DNA from: Streptomyces meridianus
GTDB lineage: Bacteria; Actinomycetota; Actinomycetes; Streptomycetales; Streptomycetaceae
Assembly (NCBI RefSeq): GCF_023703325.1
Contig: NZ_JAMQGM010000029.1
Coordinates: 62,001-126,000 of the forward strand
Direction: 5' to 3'
Length of the DNA stretch: 64,000 bases
The translations under genes and the position numbers were made by a program. The notes below the pieces were generated by a model. The model was not told where the DNA came from and did no database searches. It was given only the letters and a program-made list of their open reading frames with translations. Positions 1-7,845 of the stretch are shown here, one piece after another. Within the stretch, counting starts at the first letter, position 1. Each line of letters begins with the position of its first letter.

Positions 1-1022
1 CCTCTGACGATGGCCAGGCCGAGACCCGCGCCGGCCGGGGGCGTCCGCGCGTGGTTGCCCCGCCAGCCGGTGTCGAAGACACGGGGCAGGTCCTCCTCGG
101 GAATGCCGCCGCAGCCGTCGGTCACCGACAGCACCACTCCGTCCGTGCCGGACCGTGCGCTCACAGCGACCGTGCCGTCGGCGGGCGTCCGCCGGATCGC
201 GTTGATGAGCAGGTTGCCGAGGACCCGGCTCATCTCTTTCACGTCCACCTCCACCGGGGCCTCCTCGAGGTGCCCTCCCACCAGACGCACGCCGTGTTCA
301 CGCGCCAGCGCGTCGGCCCCGGCGAGCGCGTCGCCGACCAGGTCGTGGACCCGGATCCGGGCGGGGGCGAGCGCGAGTGCTCCGGCATGGATCCGGGAGA
401 GCTCGGAGAGGTCGCCGACCATGTCGTTCATCCGCTCGACCTCGGTGCGGATCTGCCGCAGATAGCGGCCGGAGTCCGCAGCCATGCCGTCCTCCAGGGC
501 CTCGGACATGGCCCGCAGACCGGCGAGCGGCGTGCGAAGGTCGTGCGATATCCAGGCGACCAGTTCACGCCGCGACGACTCCAGCCTCCGCTCCCGCTCG
601 CGGGACTCCGCGAGCTTGGCACTGGTGGCCACCAACTCCTCTGTGAGGGAGTCGAGTTCGGCGGTCGACGGACCGTCCGGGGCCGCGAAGCTGCCGCCGT
701 CGCCGAAGGAACGGGCGGCGGCGGTCAGCGCCCTGCTGCGCCCGACCACCCAGCGGCCGAGCAGCAGCGCCGTCGCCAGCGATGCCACGGCGGCCATGGC
801 GACCACGACGGTGACCACGGTGAGGTCGTGCGGGGACAGGAACATCTCCCGGGCCACCGCGAGCGTCCCCGCCAGCATCGCGATGACCGCGACGGCCGCG
901 ACGACGGCCAGCGACGCCACCAGGGAACGGTGCCGCAGCAGCCTCAGGACGACCCCTCCCAGCAGTGCGGCGGCTGCGGCACCCACGAACGCGTACAGGG
1001 CGATGACCAGCAGATCGTTCAC
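1..1022 (-). CDS. Sensor histidine kinase, 3' end missing (window edge)
   Basis: Membrane sensor kinase whose partner is the response regulator that ends 4 nt upstream of the chosen GTG start at 1022. The N-terminus has two or three hydrophobic segments (about residues 5-25, 35-57 and 66-90) with little extracytoplasmic sequence. A DHp helix with phosphoacceptor His in WISHDLRTPLAGL follows near residue 158. The ATPase domain shows an N box (LLINAIRR), a G1 box (DGCGGIPEEDLPRVFD) and the start of the G2 box (GAGLGLAIV), where the window ends, so only about 30-60 residues are missing. The signal sensed is unknown. The 4 nt spacing indicates co-translation with the regulator. Confidence 0.88.
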   Translation of the reverse strand, partial: MNDLLVIALYAFVGAAAAALLGGVVLRLLRHRSLVASLAVVAAVAVIAMLAGTLAVAREMFLSPHDLTVVTVVVAMAAVASLATALLLGRWVVGRSRALTAAARSFGDGGSFAAPDGPSTAELDSLTEELVATSAKLAESRERERRLESSRRELVAWISHDLRTPLAGLRAMSEALEDGMAADSGRYLRQIRTEVERMNDMVGDLSELSRIHAGALALAPARIRVHDLVGDALAGADALAREHGVRLVGGHLEEAPVEVDVKEMSRVLGNLLINAIRRTPADGTVAVSARSGTDGVVLSVTDGCGGIPEEDLPRVFDTGWRGNHARTPPAGAGLGLAIVR

Positions 1023-1026
1023 CGGA

Positions 1027-1737
1027 TCAGTCCTCCGCCGGGTCGAACCGGTAGCCCACGCCCCACACCGTCCGGATCAGGCGGGGCCGGGCGGGGTCCT
1101 CCTCCACCTTTCCGCGCAGCCTGCGCACATGGACGGTGACCGTCGACAGATCACCGAAGTCCCAGCCCCAGACCTCCCGCATCAGCTCTTCGCGGCCGAA
1201 CGCCGTTCCCGGATGCCGCAGGAAGAAGGACAGCAGGTCGAATTCACGCAGGGTGAGGGCCAGTTCACGACCGTTCTTCACCGCCCGGCGGGCGACGGGG
1301 TCGATGCTGAGCCCGGCCGTGCTCAGCCCGGTCCGCGATCCGCCGTCGTCCGCGTCGCCGGCACGCCCCCGCCGCAGCACTGCCTCGACGCGCAGAACCA
1401 GCTCGCGCGGACTGAACGGCTTCGTCACATAGTCGTCCGCGCCCACCTCCAGGCCGAGGATCCGGTCGTCCTCGTCTCCTCGCGCGGTGAGCATGATGAC
1501 CGGCACGGGGCCCCTCTCCCGCAGGGTCCGGCACACGTCGAACCCGTTCACGGCCGGCAGCATCACATCGAGGACGACGAGGTCGGGCGGCCGCGCAGCG
1601 GCCATGGCCAGTGCTTCGGCACCGTCCTCGGCCCGGTCCACGGCATATCCGGCGCGGGCGAGGTACTGCTCGACGACCTCGGCGACGGTCGGGTCGTCCT
1701 CCACCACGAGCACATGTCCGTGCGCAGCGTTCTGCAT
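1027..1737 (-). CDS. OmpR-family two-component response regulator
   Basis: 236-residue DNA-binding response regulator. The receiver domain (about 8-120) has acidic residues VEDD, phospho-acceptor Asp in LVVLDVMLP, the switch Thr in IMLTARG and the conserved Lys in DDYVTKPFSPRE. The C-terminal winged helix (about 140-232) ends in the OmpR-type VHVRRLRGKVEEDP...VWGVGYRF. I chose the ATG at 1737 because the receiver fold starts directly after it; the frame stays open upstream to 1806 but the extra residues look unstructured. It forms an operon with the following kinase and is divergent from the glycosyltransferase at 1861, whose operon is a plausible target. Confidence 0.93.
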   Translation of the reverse strand: MQNAAHGHVLVVEDDPTVAEVVEQYLARAGYAVDRAEDGAEALAMAAARPPDLVVLDVMLPAVNGFDVCRTLRERGPVPVIMLTARGDEDDRILGLEVGADDYVTKPFSPRELVLRVEAVLRRGRAGDADDGGSRTGLSTAGLSIDPVARRAVKNGRELALTLREFDLLSFFLRHPGTAFGREELMREVWGWDFGDLSTVTVHVRRLRGKVEEDPARPRLIRTVWGVGYRFDPAED

Positions 1738-1847
1738 GCGCAGACCATCGCACGACTCGGCCGGCACGGCCGAGGGCAAGTCCGGTGCCGGCACCGACGT
1801 CCGCATTCCGTAAGGCTTTTCAGCCCTGAATGTCCGTTTCGAGTCCG

Positions 1848-1853
1848 TACAGT
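1848..1853 (+). promoter_or_regulatory. -10 element (TACAGT) for a probable leaderless transcript
   Basis: TACAGT lies 7 nt before the GTG at 1861, so transcription would start at or next to the start codon. No Shine-Dalgarno sequence is visible before the GTG. No convincing -35 box was found. The same arrangement recurs before other genes in this window. Confidence 0.4.
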
Positions 1854-1860
1854 GAAGCCC

Positions 1861-2631
1861 GTGACCGACTTCACCTCCACCGACATCGCGTCAACGGACC
1901 CTGCCCGTCCCGCAGGTGAGGCGCACGCGCACACCCCACGGGCCGACGTCGTCCTTCCCTGCCTGGACGAGGCCGCAGCACTGCCCGAGGTGCTCGGGCG
2001 CATCCCCGCCGGCTGGCGGGCGATCGTCGTCGACAACGGCTCCACGGACGGCTCGGCCGGCCTCGCCCGCTCGCTCGGCGCCACGGTGGTGCACGAGCCG
2101 CGCCGCGGCTTCGGCTCCGCCTGCCACGCCGGACTCCTCGCCGCGGACGCGCAGTACGTGTGCTTCTGCGACTGCGACGGCTCCCTCGACCCCGGGCTGC
2201 TTCCCGACCTCGTCAGCCAGGTCCACCACGGGAAGGCCGATCTGGTACTCGGGCGCCGGCGCCCCCAGGGCCGGGGGGCCTGGCCGCCCCACGCCCGCGC
2301 GGGAAACCTGGCGCTGGCCCGCATGCTGCGCCGCCGCACCGGCCTGCGCCTGCACGACCTCGGGCCGATGCGCGCCGCCCGCCGGGACGACCTGCTCGCC
2401 CTCGACCTGACCGACCGACGCAGCGGATACCCCCTCCAGATGGTCGTGCGCGCCGCCGACGCCGGGCTACGGGTGTCCGAGACGGCCGTTCCGTACCTGC
2501 CGCGCACCGGAAAGTCCAAGGTCACCGGCACCTGGCGGGGCACCTGGCATGCCGTGCGCGACATGCGCGCCGTCCTGCGCCAACCGCCGGTGCCGCAGCA
2601 GCCGTCGCCCCGTACCGGAACGACCCCATGA
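1861..2631 (+). CDS. Family 2 glycosyltransferase
   Basis: Cytoplasmic GT-A fold transferase of about 256 residues. The nucleotide-sugar site is visible: VVLPCLDEAAALPEVL at the first strand, VVDNGSTDGSAGLA, and CDCDGSLDPG as the DXD-like metal site. The family (dolichyl-phosphate-mannose synthase-like GT2) transfers sugars to polyprenyl phosphates or lipids; the acceptor here is unknown. An in-frame GTG at 1852 is an alternative start. It overlaps the next gene by ATGA, so translation is coupled with the DUF2064 and methyltransferase genes. Confidence 0.88.
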   Translation: MTDFTSTDIASTDPARPAGEAHAHTPRADVVLPCLDEAAALPEVLGRIPAGWRAIVVDNGSTDGSAGLARSLGATVVHEPRRGFGSACHAGLLAADAQYVCFCDCDGSLDPGLLPDLVSQVHHGKADLVLGRRRPQGRGAWPPHARAGNLALARMLRRRTGLRLHDLGPMRAARRDDLLALDLTDRRSGYPLQMVVRAADAGLRVSETAVPYLPRTGKSKVTGTWRGTWHAVRDMRAVLRQPPVPQQPSPRTGTTP

Positions 2632-3323
2632 CGGGCCGTCACGGACCGGAGGGCCCGACCGCGTTGCTCGTGATTGCCAAGGAACCGGTGCCCGGCCGGG
2701 TGAAGACCCGGCTCACACCGCCCTTCAGCCCCCACGAGGCGGCCCGGTTGGCCGAGGCGGCACTCGCCGACACGCTGCGGGCCGTACTCGACCTGCCCGC
2801 GCGGCGCCGCACGGTCGTCCTCGACGGACGACCCGGTCCCTGGCTGCCGCCGGGTATCGACGTCCTGCCCCAGTGCGCGGGCGGACTCGACGAACGGATC
2901 GCCGCGGCGTTCGGCGCCGGCACGGGCCCCACCCTGCTCATCGGCATGGACACCCCGCAGATCACCCACGAACTCCTGGCCCCCGCTCTCGGCCCGGACG
3001 CGTGGCGGGACTGCGACGCCTGGTTCGGTCCGGCCGAGGACGGTGGCTTCTGGGCCCTGGGCCTGGCTGCGCCGGACCCGTCGCTGCTGCGCGGTGTCCC
3101 CATGTCCGTCCCGGAGACCGGAGCTGTCCAGCGCGCACGGCTGACGGCCGCAGGGCTGGCCGTCCGCGACCTGGCCCCACTGCGGGACATCGACACCGCG
3201 GACGACGCCGCACACGTCGCCGCCGCCGCACCGCACGGGCGTTTCGCCGCCGCCCTCGCCCGCATCCCGCGGGCGCGTGCGCACTCGAACCGGTCCGCCG
3301 CCCCGGAGGTCCGAAGCCGATGA
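2628..3323 (+). CDS. DUF2064 / TIGR04282-type glycosyltransferase-like protein
   Basis: 231-residue protein beginning LLVIAKEPVPGRVKTRLTPP, the nucleotidyl/glycosyl-transferase-like N-terminal signature of the DUF2064 family, followed by LLIGMDTPQI and AEDGGFWALGL, which correspond to the family's D-containing metal site and its GG(F/Y)(W/Y) motif. Members often sit beside GT2 enzymes and SAM methyltransferases; biochemical activity is mostly unassigned. It starts inside the previous stop (ATGA, 2628-2631) and ends inside the next start (ATGA, 3320-3323), so all three proteins are probably made in similar amounts. Confidence 0.87.
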   Translation: MTGRHGPEGPTALLVIAKEPVPGRVKTRLTPPFSPHEAARLAEAALADTLRAVLDLPARRRTVVLDGRPGPWLPPGIDVLPQCAGGLDERIAAAFGAGTGPTLLIGMDTPQITHELLAPALGPDAWRDCDAWFGPAEDGGFWALGLAAPDPSLLRGVPMSVPETGAVQRARLTAAGLAVRDLAPLRDIDTADDAAHVAAAAPHGRFAAALARIPRARAHSNRSAAPEVRSR

Positions 3324-4111
3324 GCACCACCGTTCCGCCGTGCGGCCGGGACACCACCGCCTGGCGCACCGACCCCTACGCCGAGGCACTGCGCAGCGGA
3401 CGCGGCCCGCTGTTCCTGCGCCGCAGCGACGGGTGGCTGCTTCCGCTGGACATCGAGCGGTGGTGCGCGGCGGCCGACGCCGCCGACATGTCGGCGCTGC
3501 GCCGGTGCGAAGGCGCCGTCCTCGACATCGGGTGCGGGCCCGGACGCCTGGTCGCGGCGCTCACCGAGCGCGGCCACCGGGCACTCGGCATCGACATCAA
3601 CCAGGCGGCCGTCGAGCGCACCCTGCGGCTGAGCGGGACCGCCCTGCTGCGGTCCGTCTTCGAACCGCTGCCGGGCGAGGGCCGTTGGGAGACCGCACTG
3701 CTCGTGGACGGCAACATCGGCATCGGCGGAGACCCGCGCGCACTTCTGCGCCGGGCCGCGGAACTCCTCAGGCCCGGCGGGCTGCTCCTCGCCGAGACCG
3801 CGCCCGTCGACGTCGACGAGCGGGTCCGGGTGCGCGTCGACGACGGACGGGGCGGAGCCGACGGCAACAGCGCCGACGCGGACTTCCCGTGGGCGCGCCT
3901 CGGTTCGGCGGCACTGCTGCGGTACGCGGGAGCGCTCGGCTGGCTCCCCGTCGATCAGTGGTCGGCGGACGGGCGGGCCTTCGTGGCCCTGCGCCGCAGC
4001 CGGAGCAGCTCCACCGTCAGCCAGACCGCCGAGACCGCGAACAGCCCGGCCGTGATCAGCAGCCAGCGCGGAAGGAACACGTCGGCGGGCAGCCCGGTGT
4101 ACGGGGTGTAG
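3320..4111 (+). CDS. Class I SAM-dependent methyltransferase with extended C-terminus
   Basis: 263-residue methyltransferase. The AdoMet-binding motif I is VLDIGCGPGRLVAAL (about 68-82), followed by the acidic loop LGIDINQAAVE and the post-motif LLRPGGLLLAETAPVD. The methyl acceptor is unknown; context with two glycosyltransferases suggests a sugar or glycolipid. After FVALRRSRSSS the last 40 or so residues are low in structure and lie antisense to the end of the membrane-protein gene at 3955-4458, giving a 157 nt convergent overlap. The family fold would be complete before this tail. Confidence 0.87.
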   Translation: MSTTVPPCGRDTTAWRTDPYAEALRSGRGPLFLRRSDGWLLPLDIERWCAAADAADMSALRRCEGAVLDIGCGPGRLVAALTERGHRALGIDINQAAVERTLRLSGTALLRSVFEPLPGEGRWETALLVDGNIGIGGDPRALLRRAAELLRPGGLLLAETAPVDVDERVRVRVDDGRGGADGNSADADFPWARLGSAALLRYAGALGWLPVDQWSADGRAFVALRRSRSSSTVSQTAETANSPAVISSQRGRNTSAGSPVYGV

Positions 4112-4458
4112 TTCTCGACCTGACCGGTGATCAGGGGGAACCACACCAGCAACAGCAGCCCGGACAGAAAGGCCGGGACCCTGACGAAGTTGACGTCGGC
4201 CCGGCGTCCGGCGGCTGCTCCGGGCCACCGTCCGGCGCCCGCCCGCAGGCCCCGGTCCGCCAGCGAGTACAGCGGCACCAGCACCAGGTCGTGCACCAGC
4301 GCCGCGCCGGCGAACCAGATCACGATCGCGAGCCGGTCCCCGTCCAGCAGCCGGACGCCCGCGTATCCCGCCAGGGCGAACGAGGAGAGCATCAGCAGCA
4401 GGTGCAGCGTCCCCTCCCCGTACCAGCGGCGTGCCCGGCGGAGGCCCTGAACCCTCAT
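3955..4458 (-). CDS. Small integral membrane protein, partner of the molybdoenzyme
   Basis: 167-residue protein with four likely membrane helices: LLLMLSSFALAGYAGVRLL, LAIVIWFAGAALVHDLVLVPLY, VPAFLSGLLLLVWFPLI and WLLITAGLFAVSAVWLTVELL. I do not recognise a named family. Its ATG overlaps the stop of the upstream molybdopterin oxidoreductase gene (ATGA at 4455-4458), so the two are translationally coupled and the protein may anchor or assemble that enzyme. Its 3' end is antisense to the methyltransferase tail. Confidence 0.8.
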   Translation of the reverse strand: MRVQGLRRARRWYGEGTLHLLLMLSSFALAGYAGVRLLDGDRLAIVIWFAGAALVHDLVLVPLYSLADRGLRAGAGRWPGAAAGRRADVNFVRVPAFLSGLLLLVWFPLITGQVENYTPYTGLPADVFLPRWLLITAGLFAVSAVWLTVELLRLRRRATKARPSADH

Positions 4459-5744
4459 GTCAGCTCTCCGAAGGTCAGCCGGGACACCCACTTGGTGTTG
4501 AGGACCCCGGGGGCGGCCGGGACGATGATCCGGGCCGGGTAGCCGTGATCGGGCGAGAGTGTCTCCCCGTTGACCTCCAGCGCCAGCAGCGAGCGGGGAT
4601 CGCGCACCTGGTTGTCGCGGAGCGCGGCACTGCGGAACGCCCCTGTGCGCTGCAGCGATTCGACCAGGACGGCGGGAGGACGGTCCCGTTCGAAGCCGGC
4701 GAGCGCGGCGAGGTCCCGCAGCCGCACCCCCCGCCACCACTGGTCCGAGGTCGACCAGCCCTCCACGCAGGCGATCGGCAGGGCCGCGCTGTACAGGGCG
4801 AGTCCGAGGAGATCCTCCCGGCTCATCGCGATGTTCCCGGCCGGGCCGCTGACGGTCAGCCGCCACGCCTCACCGGTGTCGGCGGGCCGGATTCCCCTGG
4901 CTTCGGCGGTCTTGTTGATCTGGAACCCGTTCGGCCCCGACCCGGGATCCCGGCCGCCGTGCGGCGCGAGCAGGGCCGTACTCCGCAGCGGATCGATGCT
5001 CTGGCCCGCCGTCGTCGCCAGCAGGACGAGCGAGCCCGCGCCGACGGCACCCAGGGCCCCGCGCCGGGAGACAGTGGGGGCGGCGGGGTCCGGCGACGCG
5101 AGGCCGTCCTCCCCCGCCCCCGTCGACGGCTCCGGCCCGGGGTCGAAGGAGCCGTTCCGTCGACGTTCCCGCAGCGCACGCAGGGCCTGGGGCAGCCGGA
5201 GCCCGACATGGGCCACGAACGCGGCGAAGAACACCCACGCACCGTAGAAGTGGAGGGGATAGAAGGAGCCGGGGAAGATGTACTCGAGCTGGATGTCGAG
5301 CAGACCGGTGACGAACTCGAACAGGGCCCCGCCCACGAGCAGCAGCAGCGACAGCCGCTCCAGTGCGTGGCCCACGGAACGCACCGGCGGCAGCGCGAAG
5401 AGCTTCGGCACCACCGACCACAGTTTCGCCAGCAGGACCGGAACCAGCGCGACGCCGAGGGTGACGTGCAACCCCTGGGTGAGCCGGTAGAGCCAGTGCG
5501 GGTCGGTCGGCCAGGGAAAGAGATAGAACCCCAGCCGGCCCTTGCCCGGGGTCTTGTCGTTGACCGGTGCCAGATCCGGGTTGTACGCGGCGTACGACAA
5601 CAGGCCGGTGACGAACAGCAGCGTGACCCCCGCCAGCAGGACGACGCCGAGCAGCGCAGTGAACCGAACCCCGCGCACGGGACTGCGCCAGAATCCGGGA
5701 GACGACGGGAGCCGGGGGGGTGCCGTGTCTCTTCTGTCTCCCAT
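4455..5744 (-). CDS. Membrane-anchored sulfite-oxidase-like molybdopterin oxidoreductase
   Basis: 429-residue fusion. The N-terminal half (about 25-190) has several membrane helices with helix histidines (for example HVTLGVALV and HFYGAWVFFAAFVAHVGLR), resembling a cytochrome b561-type heme module. After a basic segment (TVSRRGALGAVGAGSLVLLATTAG) comes the catalytic domain with the molybdenum-ligand Cys in LPIACVEGWST and the HGYPARIIVP motif of the sulfite oxidase/YedY superfamily. Known relatives reduce or oxidise small sulfur or other substrates outside the membrane; the substrate is unknown here. No heme-binding residue can be proven by eye. It is co-transcribed with the small membrane protein downstream. 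Confidence 0.86.
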   Translation of the reverse strand: MGDRRDTAPPRLPSSPGFWRSPVRGVRFTALLGVVLLAGVTLLFVTGLLSYAAYNPDLAPVNDKTPGKGRLGFYLFPWPTDPHWLYRLTQGLHVTLGVALVPVLLAKLWSVVPKLFALPPVRSVGHALERLSLLLLVGGALFEFVTGLLDIQLEYIFPGSFYPLHFYGAWVFFAAFVAHVGLRLPQALRALRERRRNGSFDPGPEPSTGAGEDGLASPDPAAPTVSRRGALGAVGAGSLVLLATTAGQSIDPLRSTALLAPHGGRDPGSGPNGFQINKTAEARGIRPADTGEAWRLTVSGPAGNIAMSREDLLGLALYSAALPIACVEGWSTSDQWWRGVRLRDLAALAGFERDRPPAVLVESLQRTGAFRSAALRDNQVRDPRSLLALEVNGETLSPDHGYPARIIVPAAPGVLNTKWVSRLTFGELT

Positions 5745-5891
5745 GGCACGACGATAGGGCGCGGCCGGGCCGCACGGCGGGTACGACCTGTGACGAAAGC
5801 CTGACGTCCGTCCCGGGACCGGTTCTGACGATTCCGTGACACCACCCCGCTGCAGCCCCGGCGTCGTCCGCGGGCCGCCTAACGTGCCGGT

Positions 5892-7298
5892 GTGACGACC
5901 GAAGCACGCACCAGGGACCCGCGGACCGTCCGTGAGCTTCCGGGCAGCCGCCGCCCGGATCTGATCGCCGCCGGCTGCGGCGCCCTGCTCGTCACCGCCG
6001 CCGTGTGCATCGGCCAGGTCATCGAGCGCGCCGACGGAACCCTGCGCGTCAACTGGCCTCCGCTGTACGCCGTCTGGGAACCGCATCTCGGGTTCGGCAC
6101 GCCGGCCGCGATCACGATCGCCCTGGCGGTGATCACCTGCGGTCCGGCCCTGGCGGAACGGCTCCCCTGGCGCGCTCTCCTGGTCACCGCCTGGACGGCT
6201 TCCCTGGCCTGGATCTTCTCGCTGGCTCTCGTCGACGGCTGGCACCGCGGCGTCGCCCGGCGTCTCACCACCCGGTACGAGTACCTCCGGGCCGTGGACC
6301 GCTTCGACGACGTCGGAGCGGCTCTGCGCGAATTCGACCGGCACATCCTCTTCGGCTTTCCGGACCCGTGGCCGGCGCACGTCGCCGGCCATCCGCCGGG
6401 TGCCGTCCTCACCTTCGTGGGGCTCGACCGCATCGGTCTCGGCGGGGGCTCCTGGGCCGGGATCTGGTGCATCGTCCTCGGCAGCACCGCCTCGGCCGCC
6501 GCACTCGTCGCCGTCCGGGCCCTGGCCGACGAGTCACTCGCCCGCAGGGCCGCACCGTTCCTCGTCCTGGCCCCGTCCGCGATCTGGACGGGCGCCTCGG
6601 CCGACGGGTACTTCACCGCCGTCGCCGCCGGGTCGGTCGCACTGCTCGCGCTGGCCGCCACCGGCACGGGCCGGTCCGCCGCCGCCGCTGCCCTGGGGGC
6701 GGGCCTCCTGTTCGGCCTCACGTGCTACCTCTCGTACGGCCTGACCCTGTTCGCCGTGATCTCGGCCGCCGTCCTGGTCATCGCCCGGACCGCTCGTCCG
6801 CTTCCGCTGTGGTCGGCCGGTGCCCTCGTCGTCCCGGCCGCCTTCACCCTGGCCGGTTTCGACTGGTGGCAGGCCTACCACTTGCTGGTCGAGCGCTATT
6901 ACCAAGGGGCCGCGGGTGTGCGTCCGTACTCCTACTGGGTCTGGGCGAACCTCGCCTGCACCGTGGTCCTCGTCGGCTTCGCCACGGTCGCCGGCCTCCG
7001 CAGATCCCTGGCGGCCCAGCCCTCGGCCGTACGACGCCTGCTGCGACGACGGCCGTCCGAGGGGCCGCCCACCTCCACGGACCGACTGGCCCTCCTCGTC
7101 CTGGCCGCCCTGCTCGCCGTCGCCGTCGCCGATCTGTCCGGCATGAGCAAGGCGGAGACCGAGCGCATCTGGCTGCCGTTCGCCCTGTGGCTGCTCCCGG
7201 CCGCAGCGCTGCTCCCGGCCGGCACCCGGCGCGGCTGGCTGACCGCACAGGCCGTCCTCGCCCTCCTGGTCAACCACCTGCTGTTCACCGGTTGGTAG
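5892..7298 (+). CDS. Polytopic membrane protein, possibly a GT-C-type glycosyltransferase
   Basis: 468-residue protein with roughly ten to twelve hydrophobic helices. After the first helix the loop contains acidic residues (RYEYLRAVDRFDDVGAALREFDRHI) and a conserved-looking HPPGAVLTF segment. This layout is typical of GT-C polyprenyl-phosphate-sugar-dependent transferases, but no diagnostic motif lets me name a family. The GTG at 5892 is preceded by TAACGT (5880-5885) and no ribosome binding site, again suggesting a leaderless mRNA. Its neighbours include a GT2, a DUF2064 protein and a methyltransferase, consistent with envelope glycan or glycolipid work. Confidence 0.7.
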   Translation: MTTEARTRDPRTVRELPGSRRPDLIAAGCGALLVTAAVCIGQVIERADGTLRVNWPPLYAVWEPHLGFGTPAAITIALAVITCGPALAERLPWRALLVTAWTASLAWIFSLALVDGWHRGVARRLTTRYEYLRAVDRFDDVGAALREFDRHILFGFPDPWPAHVAGHPPGAVLTFVGLDRIGLGGGSWAGIWCIVLGSTASAAALVAVRALADESLARRAAPFLVLAPSAIWTGASADGYFTAVAAGSVALLALAATGTGRSAAAAALGAGLLFGLTCYLSYGLTLFAVISAAVLVIARTARPLPLWSAGALVVPAAFTLAGFDWWQAYHLLVERYYQGAAGVRPYSYWVWANLACTVVLVGFATVAGLRRSLAAQPSAVRRLLRRRPSEGPPTSTDRLALLVLAALLAVAVADLSGMSKAETERIWLPFALWLLPAAALLPAGTRRGWLTAQAVLALLVNHLLFTGW

Positions 7299-7564
7299 GC
7301 CCGGGCGTCGTCACCCGGCACCCCGGCCCGACCAGGGGCGACGAGCCAGTAGTCGTCCTCCGCCGCCTCCGAGAGCATCCGGTCGGAGGTTGAGATCGAA
7401 GGCCCGCGCCCACCCCTCGTACGCCTCCGGGGCAACGGCCGCCACCAGCACATCGCGGGGGGCCGCCTGGGGTCAGGAGCCGGCAGAACCCTTGAAGGCG
7501 CTGGCCACTCGAACCCCTTGCCGCCACCGCCGCGTCGACACGGCAGCACGAAAATCGGCACAGA
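7299..7564. other. Intergenic stretch after the membrane protein
   Basis: No intact gene is visible. On the minus strand about 45 codons (7340-7480) show Streptomyces-like third-position GC and read sensibly in two frames, suggesting a decayed gene tail (see separate entry). Confidence 0.5.
7340..7480 (-). pseudogene. Possible remnant of a protein-coding gene
   Basis: Reading leftward, one frame gives DVLVAAVAPEAYEGWARAFD and then, after a frame change near 7390, a second frame gives SDRMLSEAAEDDYWLVAPG. Both stretches have high third-position GC, as in genuine Streptomyces coding DNA, but neither has a start or continues upstream. I do not recognise the parent family. Chance in GC-rich DNA remains possible. 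Confidence 0.25.
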
Positions 7565-7600
7565 AAACCCCCCTGACCGCGTTTCCGCAGGTCAGAGGGG
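7565..7600 (-). terminator. Hairpin downstream of tRNA-Ala
   Basis: CTGACC (7573-7578) pairs with GGTCAG (7590-7595), extended by C and G runs around one unpaired base. Read leftward the hairpin is followed by GGTTTTCTG, fitting an intrinsic terminator for the tRNA gene. Confidence 0.6.
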
Positions 7601-7610
7601 TTCGAACAGG

Positions 7611-7683
7611 TGGAGCCTAGGGGAGTCGAACCCCTGACATCTGCCATGCAAAGACAGCGCTCTACCAACTGAGCTAAGGCCCC
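7611..7683 (-). tRNA. tRNA-Ala (anticodon TGC)
   Basis: A 73 nt cloverleaf can be drawn. The acceptor stem GGGGCCT/AGGCTCC contains the G3-U70 wobble pair that defines alanine tRNAs. The D arm is GCTCAGTTGGTAGAGC, the anticodon loop TTTGCAT (TGC), and the T arm AGGGG-TTCGACT-CCCCT. The discriminator is A73 and CCA is not encoded. Confidence 0.97.
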
Positions 7684-7804
7684 TCGGACGGCGGATCCGA
7701 CCGGGGCATCGCTGCTTCCCGTCGTTCGCCGCAGACCAGAGTACCCGCTCCCCCAGGGATTCTCACAAAGGGACGGGGGACTCCCCGCCCCCGGTCACGC
7801 TTCG

Positions 7805-7810
7805 TAGGAT
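7805..7810 (+). promoter_or_regulatory. -10 element TAGGAT for the HTH-kinase operon
   Basis: A perfect match to the Streptomyces vegetative -10 consensus TAGRRT, 35 nt before the ATG at 7846. The -35 region is not convincing. Confidence 0.5.
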
Positions 7811-7845
7811 GGCGCCGAGGTTCGCAGCAGCGAAGGGGAGTCGTC

